Source: JAQBDA01 sp964525785 | GTDB lineage: Bacteria; Chloroflexota; Anaerolineae; Anaerolineales; UBA4823 | Direction: 5' to 3' | Assembly: GCA_964525785.1 (NCBI GenBank) | Contig: CAZGIX010000003.1 | Coordinates: forward strand, 1-64,000 | Length of the DNA: 64,000 nt | Part shown: positions 26,486 through 34,300 of the stretch, piece after piece | Numbering within the stretch: the first letter of the stretch is position 1 | Layout of the letters: every line of letters starts with the position of its first letter | The notes under the pieces: generated by a model | Told to the model about the DNA's origin: nothing | The model's input: only the letters and a program-made list of their open reading frames with translations | Databases searched by the model: none | Program-made: the position numbers and the translations under genes

Positions 26486-26956
26486 ATGCCAACGCGAGAA
26501 GAAATCATAGCACTCATGCAGGAAGATGAATTCAGCGGATTAGGCAGGCTGATCGAGATGGGCGAAGAGGCCGTGACCCTCTTAACCGACATTTTGAAAG
26601 ATCCGTCTGCGCCGAAGTACCTGCGCTACCGGGCAGCCATCGCGCTGGGAGAGATCGGGGCACCCGCCTCTGCCGATGCCATCCAGGAGACCCTTGAAGA
26701 CGATGATCCGGTACAAAAACAGCTGAGCATCCGCGCCCTGGCTAAGATCCAGGGCAAAGAGGCGACCAGCGTACTGATCGCCTTACTGGATGATCCCGAT
26801 TTTTCTGTTGCCAAGGTTGCCATGCAACTGCTATCCGAGGTGGGCGATGAAACCGCCCTGGCAGCCCTGGAACACCAAAAAACCGAAAACCCCGAACCGC
26901 TTCTGCGCTCGCAGGCTGAGGCTAGCATCCAGGATATCCAGCGCCGAATAGCTTAA
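26486..26956 (+). CDS. HEAT-repeat protein
   Basis: This 156-residue protein starts 4 bp after the metzincin fusion. It has about four HEAT/PBS-lyase-like repeats: YLRYRAAIALGEIGAPASAD, VQKQLSIRALAKIQGKEATS, VAKVAMQLLSEVGDETALAA, LLRSQAEASIQDIQRRI. These are alpha-solenoid scaffolds for protein contacts. There is no signal peptide, so it is cytoplasmic or part of the particle. HEAT proteins are not standard parts of contractile injection systems; its position between the fusion protein and the hub suggests an adaptor or chaperone for one of them (inference). Confidence 0.85.
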   Translation: MPTREEIIALMQEDEFSGLGRLIEMGEEAVTLLTDILKDPSAPKYLRYRAAIALGEIGAPASADAIQETLEDDDPVQKQLSIRALAKIQGKEATSVLIALLDDPDFSVAKVAMQLLSEVGDETALAALEHQKTENPEPLLRSQAEASIQDIQRRIA

Positions 26957-26966
26957 GAAATCTGCT

Positions 26967-28031
26967 ATGGACACGACCTTCCTCACCCCGGCCTATAAGC
27001 TCACTTTCTCCCAGGCGGCGCCTGCCGCCGGCGGATCTGTCGGCGCCGCCCTGCCGGTCGCCTCCGGCGGCAAGGTAGTGGATACCACTGACGAGCCGCA
27101 GGCCTCTACCGTTGTGGAGCTGATCGTCGCACTCGACCTGGAGGCGCCGGCTGACTCCCTTACCCTGGTGATGGGGCAGGTGGGCACCTTCCGCCCTCAG
27201 AAGGGCGACCAGGTGAAAGTGGAGCTGGGATATGTCGATGCTGAGAATGGCCTGCAGCACGTGCTCACCGCAGACCTTCTGAACGTCGAGCCGGGCGTGA
27301 CGCAGCGGCGGCTGGTAGGTCATTCCAGTATGCACAAGCTGCTCGCCTCATTTGCCGATGAGCATTTCGAGAACAAGACCGCCGGGGAGATCGTGCAGGA
27401 TCTGGCGGAGCGCGCCGGGGTGCCGGTAGAGCGCGCCGAAGCTGGCAGCCGCTTCCAGGCTTACGTGATCGATGGGCGGCGCAGCCTATACCGGCACATG
27501 CGCGACCTGGCTGACCTGTGCGGCTTCGACCTTTATGTAAACCCGGAGGGAGAGCTGATCTTCGAAAAATTCGTCGGGGGCCAGGCTGTGCATGTCTTCG
27601 AGTTTGGCAAACACATCCTGGACCTGCAGATAATTCAGCGCGAGCCATTTGCCGCCTCAGTGGAGGCCTTGGGGGAAAGTCCCGGCGGTGGGCAGGACGC
27701 CGAAGCCTGGGCCTGGCTCACCAAGGACTTCGCCTCCAACAAGGGCAGCGCCGGTCAGGGCGATCCGCTCTATCTTCTGGAGCGCCCTGCCCTGCGCAAC
27801 GCCCAGGCAGCCCGCACCGCTGCCGAAGCGCTCCAGACCCGCTTCACCCGCGATATGCTGCGCGGCCGGCTGTACCTCATCGGCAGCCCCCAGGTGAAGC
27901 TGGGAGACGCCATCCGGCTGAAATCGCTGCCGGACGAATCCCTGAACGCTTCCTACCAGGTGCGCGCTGTCACCCACCGCATCACCAAATCTGCCGGCTT
28001 CACTACCATGATTACTTTCCGGAGCATCTAA
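26967..28031 (+). CDS. Baseplate hub protein (gpD/gp27-like)
   Basis: This 354-residue protein shows the gpD/VgrG N-terminal hub pattern: an N-terminal beta domain (KLTFSQAAPAAGG ... VVELIVALDLEAPADSLTLV), then LLASFADEHFENKTAGEIVQ, VIDGRRSLYRHMRDLADLCG, FDLYVNPEGELIFEKF, and a final beta domain (KLGDAIRLKSLPDESLNASY then QVRAVTHRITKSAGFTTMIT). In phages this trimer joins the tube to the spike. Here hub and spike are separate genes, as in phage P2, rather than fused as in Pvc8/VgrG. It is 10 bp after the HEAT gene. Confidence 0.9.
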   Translation: MDTTFLTPAYKLTFSQAAPAAGGSVGAALPVASGGKVVDTTDEPQASTVVELIVALDLEAPADSLTLVMGQVGTFRPQKGDQVKVELGYVDAENGLQHVLTADLLNVEPGVTQRRLVGHSSMHKLLASFADEHFENKTAGEIVQDLAERAGVPVERAEAGSRFQAYVIDGRRSLYRHMRDLADLCGFDLYVNPEGELIFEKFVGGQAVHVFEFGKHILDLQIIQREPFAASVEALGESPGGGQDAEAWAWLTKDFASNKGSAGQGDPLYLLERPALRNAQAARTAAEALQTRFTRDMLRGRLYLIGSPQVKLGDAIRLKSLPDESLNASYQVRAVTHRITKSAGFTTMITFRSI

Positions 28032-28080
28032 ACACCTTGACCGCTGAATACCTGCTCACTTTAGATTGGAGATTTATCCT

Positions 28081-28884
28081 TTGACTACCATTCTCAGCAC
28101 CATCCAGGAGATCGTCCGCCACGAGCTGCGCGCCGTACGCATTGCAGAGCTTGGGCTGGTAGAGGATGTCTACCCGCATGAGGCGGACTCAGATGCGGAT
28201 AACTACGCCTGTGATGTGCGCCTGAAGAACAGCGGGCTGCTGCTCAAACGTGTCCCGGTCGCCTCTGGGCATATCGGCACCGTCGCCATCCCCAATGTGG
28301 GCGACCTGGTGCTGCTAACTTTTGAAAAGGGCGATATCAACCAGCCGGTTATTATCGGACGCCTGTACAGCGATGATGATCGCCCGCCGTTCAACAAGCC
28401 GGACGAGGTCATCTTCCGCCTGCCCCTGGAGAAGGACGACGACGAATCGATCCTGGCCTCGATCAAGAACCACGGCGACCAGAGCCCGCCGCGGGAGGTG
28501 CTCCTGCAAATGCCGCCCAAGCTGAACGTGAAGATCACCGACGGCACCCTCACCGCCACAGCGGGCAAGACCGAGCTGAAGCTGGATAACCCCAACACCG
28601 GCGGCGGTACGGTGACCGTCTTGGCTGGGGGCACCAAGATCACCATGGACCAGGACGGCGATGTCAGCATCGAGGTGATGGGCTCGATGAGCGTCAAAGC
28701 CAACGGCGATCTAAGCCTGGAAGCTACCAGCATATCGATCAAGGCCCAGGCGAACGTGGATATTCAGGCAAACGCCTCGGCAAACATCAAAGCTAGCGGG
28801 ATGCTGGGTCTGCAAGCTGGCGGAGCCGCCACGCTCCAGGGCGCAGTGGTCAATATCAAGGGCGTCACAAACTTCTCGATGTGA
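28081..28884 (+). CDS. Spike protein (gpV/gp5-like, OB fold and beta-helix)
   Basis: This is a 267-residue protein. The TTG at 28081 was preferred because GGAG lies 9 bp upstream; an in-frame TTG at 28066 is the alternative. An OB-fold domain (residues about 45-110; GTVAIPNVGDLVLLTFEKGD then INQPVIIGRLY) is the gp5/VgrG signature. The C-terminus is a repeated stretch of short strands (MDQDGDVSIEVMGSMSVKAN, GDLSLEATSISIKAQANVDI, QANASANIKASGMLGLQAGG), typical of a triple-stranded spike helix. No lysozyme domain is inserted. The sharp tip is completed by the PAAR protein encoded next. Confidence 0.92.
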   Translation: MTTILSTIQEIVRHELRAVRIAELGLVEDVYPHEADSDADNYACDVRLKNSGLLLKRVPVASGHIGTVAIPNVGDLVLLTFEKGDINQPVIIGRLYSDDDRPPFNKPDEVIFRLPLEKDDDESILASIKNHGDQSPPREVLLQMPPKLNVKITDGTLTATAGKTELKLDNPNTGGGTVTVLAGGTKITMDQDGDVSIEVMGSMSVKANGDLSLEATSISIKAQANVDIQANASANIKASGMLGLQAGGAATLQGAVVNIKGVTNFSM

Positions 28885-28893
28885 GCACAGACT

Positions 28894-29226
28894 ATGCCTG
28901 GACCACCCGTCACCATTGGCTGCAGCGTCGTTATCACCCCGGGAGCTGCTGGACCGCCGGATACCGGCACCATCCTGGGCATCTTCCCACCCTTCATAAC
29001 CGCCAACGGCATGCCCCTGGCGACCAGCGGATCGATGTGCCTGATGGTCAATTCGGTATCGGGCATCCCATACCCGCTTGTCATTGGGCCGCTGGCTAGC
29101 AGCGGGGTGCGCGTGGCTGGTAAAGCACTGGTGCGTATGGGCGACCGCATCCCTACCCCGCCCGGCATACTGATCATCGTAGGCCCGCCAGCCACCAGCT
29201 CGATCATCGACACCTCACCACCGTAA
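28894..29226 (+). CDS. PAAR-like spike tip protein
   Basis: This 110-residue protein lies directly after the spike gene. It is Gly/Pro-rich with short strands: MPGPPVTIGCSVVITPGAAG, MPLATSGSMCLMVNSVSG, GKALVRMGDRIPTPPGI. It resembles PAAR-like/DUF4280 tip proteins, which cap the spike with a metal-bound cone. Cys and Met occur instead of a clear His-rich metal site, so the metal ligands are not obvious. No effector domain is fused to it. Confidence 0.8.
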   Translation: MPGPPVTIGCSVVITPGAAGPPDTGTILGIFPPFITANGMPLATSGSMCLMVNSVSGIPYPLVIGPLASSGVRVAGKALVRMGDRIPTPPGILIIVGPPATSSIIDTSPP

Positions 29227-29286
29227 GGCGCTGGTAGTTTGCGGTGCAAGAAATCAAAGGCGACAACTATATCGAGGAAATGATGT

Positions 29287-29748
29287 ATGGCTGATAACGA
29301 ACGATGGGGAACCGATCTGCGTCTGCTGGGGGACCTTGATCAGCAAAATGATCGCCAGCGTGGCAGCGACCTGTTTACCCGCCGCGTCCCTGAGACCGGC
29401 GCCGTGGACCTGGAGACCCTCACCGAACTGGACAACCTCAAACAGGCGCTGCTGCTGAGATTCCTCACCCCCCAGGGCGAGATGGAGATCCTCGGGCATC
29501 CCACGTATGGCTCGCGCCTATATGAGCTACTGGGCGAGCTAAACATCGAACGCACCCACAACCGGGCAAAGATGTATACCCTGCAAGCGCTGGCGATGGA
29601 GCCACGCGTCAAGCAGGTTCTATCGGTGCTGGTTACCCAAAACCGCATGGTGCGCGAGCAGATGGATATCAATATCCACCTGATCCCCATCGACAGCGAC
29701 ATCCCCCTGAATTTGGTGTTCCCCTTCTTTTTGGAAGGAGGCGTGTGA
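29287..29748 (+). CDS. Baseplate wedge protein (gp25/gpW-like)
   Basis: This 153-residue protein has a core at residues about 55-125 (NLKQALLLRFLTPQGEMEIL, YGSRLYELLGELNIERTHNR, MEPRVKQVLSVLVTQNRM), which is the gp25 fold with the usual G-S-R-L motif. In contractile systems gp25 joins the sheath-like core bundle to the wedge. The stop overlaps the start of the baseplate J gene (GTGA), showing tight coupling. The conserved acidic EPR-type motif is present as MEPRV. Confidence 0.9.
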   Translation: MADNERWGTDLRLLGDLDQQNDRQRGSDLFTRRVPETGAVDLETLTELDNLKQALLLRFLTPQGEMEILGHPTYGSRLYELLGELNIERTHNRAKMYTLQALAMEPRVKQVLSVLVTQNRMVREQMDINIHLIPIDSDIPLNLVFPFFLEGGV

Positions 29749-31331
29749 CGGTGAACTCTGAGACGATTACCTTGATTACCCGGCCTTATCAAGACGTGGT
29801 GGACGACATCCTCACCGCCATCGTCGGCGGCGTCACCAACGAGCCGATTATCTTCGACGTCAAATCCGATCTGTACCCGCTTGCCAAGCCCGCCCGGGAC
29901 GTGCGCGGCGTCACCGGCACAGTCAATGGAGCGCACTTCACTTTCCGTAAGGAAGCCGATTTCCTGTTCAGCGAGGGCGATAATGGCGTGGTGTGGGTGG
30001 AGGCAGGCACCCGCCCGGACGACGAGACCACATTCTATGTGGATTACTTCCTTCAGAATAGCCACTCGCCGATCACCGATCTGAACGTGGGCAGCGTTAC
30101 CCGCACACTCAGCGAGGCCATGAGCCGCGAGATCGCCATTGTTTACGAGCAGATCAATGAGGCCTATAAATCCGGCTTTATCGACTCGGCGACCGGCAAA
30201 TCGCTCGACTACGTGGTCTCCATTTTGGGCATCACGCGCAAGACCAAAGAATTCGCCCGTGGGCTGGTCACATTCTTCCGGGCAGCCGCATCCACCGGCA
30301 ATATTACCATCCCCGAGGGGACGACCTTGCTGGCGAACAAAGGCGAGGTGCGCTTTGAGACCACCGAGCTGCGCACCCTGCAGCGCGGACAGGCGCGCAT
30401 AGACGTGCCCATCCTGGCAGCCGAGGAATTCAAAGGTGCAGTTGGTCGCGTGGAGGCAGGCAAGATCGACGCGCTGCTGGCGCCCATCGAGGGCATCGAG
30501 CGGGTGATCAACTTCGAGCCCACCGTGTTAGGAGCCGAAGACGAGACGGATGACGAGCTGCGTGCCCGCGCCCGCGCTGTTCTGCGCGCCCTGGGTAAAG
30601 CCACGCTCATGTCGCTGTTCCGCGTCATCCTGGAAGGCCGCGGCATGCCGGTGGAAGCCTGGGACCCGAACAGCCCCGGCACCAAGCGCTCTGATCCTGG
30701 CACCGTCACCGTGTTGGTAGAGGCTGAGCCGGAGCGCATGCCCCAACTCAGCGCAGTGGTGAACGAAACGCGGGCCGCCGGTGTGCTCACCACTCTGGTT
30801 GCGCGCTACGTGTTCTTCAAGCCGCGCCTGCTGCTCTCGCTGGCTCCTGGCCTCACGGCAGATGGCAAGGGCAAGGTGATCCAGCAAGTTATTGATGCCA
30901 TCCAGTCCTATACGGATGGCTTGAGCAGCGGGGACGATGCGGAGGGGGCAGAGATCCTGAAAGTCGCCAGGAGTGTGGCAGATGTGATGGATATAAAGAT
31001 CGCCGATGTGCTCACCTGGCGCTCCGACCTGGGGACACCGGGCGCGCAGGCGCTGGTGGACTCCCTGCTGGAAGCGCTGGCAGCCCTGCCAGCCGATGCC
31101 GACGAAGCGGCCCGGCGCGCGGCGCTCACAACCGCTGTAAATGATGAAGCCCCGGCCCTTACCCCGACCGGGCGGCGCATCCCCGACCGCAGCCTGGTGA
31201 TCGCCCTGGATGGCTCACCAGCCAGCGACGAGCAGGTGGAAGCAGGCGAGTTCAAGATCGCCGCCACCGTGGATGGCGAACAGTGGTGGGTGGTGCTTGA
31301 TATGGAAGAGGCTGATATTGTTCTGAGCTAG
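29745..31331 (+). CDS. Baseplate J-like protein (gpJ/gp6)
   Basis: This 528-residue protein starts at GTG 29745, overlapping the gp25 gene, after GGAAGGAG. The Baseplate_J core is at about residues 150-380: SLDYVVSILGITRKTKEFAR, GLVTFFRAAASTGNITIPEG, VEAGKIDALLAPIEGIERVI, ETDDELRARARAVLRALGKA. The C-terminal half has a tail domain with TPTGRRIPDRSLVIALDG. gpJ/gp6 dimers form the wedge ring of the baseplate. It is followed after 7 bp by the giant gpI gene, the same order as in phage P2 (W-J-I). Confidence 0.92.
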   Translation: MTVNSETITLITRPYQDVVDDILTAIVGGVTNEPIIFDVKSDLYPLAKPARDVRGVTGTVNGAHFTFRKEADFLFSEGDNGVVWVEAGTRPDDETTFYVDYFLQNSHSPITDLNVGSVTRTLSEAMSREIAIVYEQINEAYKSGFIDSATGKSLDYVVSILGITRKTKEFARGLVTFFRAAASTGNITIPEGTTLLANKGEVRFETTELRTLQRGQARIDVPILAAEEFKGAVGRVEAGKIDALLAPIEGIERVINFEPTVLGAEDETDDELRARARAVLRALGKATLMSLFRVILEGRGMPVEAWDPNSPGTKRSDPGTVTVLVEAEPERMPQLSAVVNETRAAGVLTTLVARYVFFKPRLLLSLAPGLTADGKGKVIQQVIDAIQSYTDGLSSGDDAEGAEILKVARSVADVMDIKIADVLTWRSDLGTPGAQALVDSLLEALAALPADADEAARRAALTTAVNDEAPALTPTGRRIPDRSLVIALDGSPASDEQVEAGEFKIAATVDGEQWWVVLDMEEADIVLS

Positions 31332-31338
31332 GAATCGC

Positions 31339-34300
31339 ATGCCGAATAAGACCGATCGCATCCTCAGTTACCTGCCTGGCACCTTTCGCGCCCCGCTGCC
31401 CGTCACCGGGCAAGCCTCGGCGCTGTATGCCATTGCCAACGCTGCCGGGGGCGAGCTGCAGCAGGGCGAAAACAAGCTGGCGGAGGTGATGCTCTCCCAC
31501 TGGGTCGATACCGCAGACCGCAACGCGGCCGAGATCCTGGATTTGGCGAATATCGCCTCGCTTTACGGGCTGGCACCCCAGCCAGAAGAAGAGTTGGAAG
31601 AGTTCCGCCGCCATCTGAAACGTTATGTGCGTACCTTCCTGGAGGGCACAGTTACTGTGCAGGGCATCCTGCGCGTGGCTGCCGAAGCCCTGGGCCTGGA
31701 GATCGCCGACAGCTACGACGACCTGGACACCTGGTGGAAGCGCTCCTCGCCGGAACTGGTGCAAGATGAGCCCGACGCTGACGATGCAGCCATGCACGTG
31801 CTGGGCTTCCCCTTCGCTGCAGACTACGGCGAGCCAGCAAAACCCGCCCGCGTGCTGGGCAAGCCTGACCTGACCCAGGGCGCAGACCTGCGGGCTGCCA
31901 GCCTGCTCTATCTCCAGGTGGACGGCGCCGAAACCGAGACGGTCCAGCTCATCCCCACTGATGCGGACCCGCGCCAGGTATCTCTGAAGCAGATCGTCAG
32001 CCAGATCAACTCCGTCTTCGAGCCAATATTTGGCCGCGGGGTGGCATCTGCAGAAGAGGGGCACTTGGTGATCGTCGCCCCAAGCACCGGACCTTCCAGC
32101 CGCCTGGAGTTTGAAGAAGGCCCAGACGAAGCCGGCGATATTGTGCTGGGGCTGCCGCCGCTCACATATTTTGGAAGACCCGCCCTGGCTGCTGCGGTGA
32201 TCGGAAGCGTTGATCTATCCGGCGATCTGGACCTGCGGCAGGAGCGCTACCTGCGTATTGCCATCGATGGGGGTACCCCAGTAGAGGTGGACTGCGGCGG
32301 CGCCACCCCCGGGCACCGCACCGCCGAGGAAGTACGGGATGCCGTCAACGCCGCCCTGGGCTTCGATGCTGCGTCGCTGGCGGAAGAGGATGGAGCGAAA
32401 TACCTGCGCCTGGAATCGCCCAGCGTGGGGCATCTATCCGCTATTGCCTTCCTGCAGGCTCCAGCGCAGGACGCAGCCCTTCGTCTGTTCGGTCCCCACA
32501 CACCGGTCAGCCTGGGCTCCGATGAAACCCGGGCCGAGGTGTTCAGCCCTGAGCTGCCCGCAGAGGGGGTTGACCTGAGCGTGCGCTTCAACCTGCGCCT
32601 GAGCATTGACGACTCGCTGCCGGTCACGGTCAACTGCGCCGGTTTGCGCCCGGCTGAGACGCAGCTGACCGAGATCGCCAATGCCATCAACGCCGCTTTC
32701 GCCCCGGCATTCGGCGGTGAGATCGCCCGCCGTATCGGGCGCCGCTTGCGCCTGATCTCGCCGACCACCGGCAGCTCCTCCCAGCTGCGCTTCGAGACTC
32801 CCGACGAGGCAGATGCGACCGAGCTGCTCTTTGGCCTGCCGCCGCGCACGCGCCGCGGCTCGGCACCCACATCTGCCCGCCTGGTGGGCAAAGCAGAGAT
32901 CGACGAAATCGATCTGCTGGCACGCCACCTCCTACAGGTGCGCCTGGATGGCGGTCCGCCTGTCCTGGTGGACCTGAGCCAGGGGATCGCCAACCCTCGC
33001 AAGGCTATTCTGCAGGACGTGACCCGCGCCGTGGAGCAGAAGCTGGGCGACGACACCGCCACCGATGACGGGCTGCACCTGATCCTGGCTTCCACGACCA
33101 CCGGAGGGGGCAGCAGCATCGAGGTTCTGCCGCTCACCACCCAGACCCGCCGCCGGCATGTCAGCCGGGCGATCATCGCCGCAGAGGCTTCTCAAGCCGT
33201 GCTGGGAGTCCACTCAGCCCGCGCCGAGGGCCAGCCTGCCACGCGCGCCCGCCTGGTAGGGACGGCTGACCTGAGCCGCGGCGTGGACCTGCGCCAGGGC
33301 AGCTACCTGCGCCTGTCGGTGGATGGGCTGCCCTTTAAAGATATCCTGTGCGCCGGCCCTCGCCCGCGCGCCACCTTGATCGGTGAAGTCCTGAGCGCCA
33401 TCAACGCAGCCTGGCAGCCGGATGTGCACGCCGACGTGGCTTTCACGGACGGCAAGCACCTGATCCTGGTCTCCCCCTCCGAAGGGCAGGAGAGCAGCCT
33501 GGGCTTCGAGCCGCCCCTGGCTTACGCTGCCCTGGACACCCTGCTGGGGTTGCCCGCCGGCGCGGTTTCCGGCTCGCCAGCCAGCGGCGTGACCCTGGTA
33601 GGGCTGCCCGACCTGAGCGCCGGGGTGGACCTGCCTGCCGGAGCGGCGATCAGCATCGGTCTCGATGGAGCCGCTGCGCTGGATATCCTGCTGACCGGCG
33701 ACGAACCCGCCCACCTGGCGCTCTCCGACCTGGTGGTATTGATCAGCCTGGCGCTCGGTTCAGGCGTTGCCTCGCACGATGGGACACACCTCATCCTGAA
33801 GTCGTCGAAAACTGGCGCGGCTGCCCAGCTCGAGCTGGCGCTGCCCTCCGGCTCCGGCATGGTCGACGTCACGGCTGCCCTGTTCGGCTTCTCTGTCCCT
33901 CGCAGCTACCAGGGCGCAGATGCTCAAGCGGCCTCCCTTATTGGCCAGGTGGAGATCTCCGGCGAGCTGGACCTGACCACCGCCCGGTTCTTGAGGATTG
34001 GGGTGGATGGCGCTGTCCCCGTGGATATCGACTGCGCCGCGGATGACCCTTCACACACCGATCTGGATGACATCCTCACCCGCATCAATGCCGCCCTAAA
34101 AGCGGACGTGGCCTCGAAAGAGGGGGATCGCCTGAAGCTGCAATCGACAACCAGCGGAATCTCCAGCCGTCTGGTGTTGGAGCGCTATTCGGGAGGCGAC
34201 GCGCGCCAGGCTTTATTCGGCAGCCTGCCCACCCAGACTACAGGCGCAGCCTCGACTCCTGCCACATTGACCGGGACGGTTTCGCTGACCTCGGTGGTAG

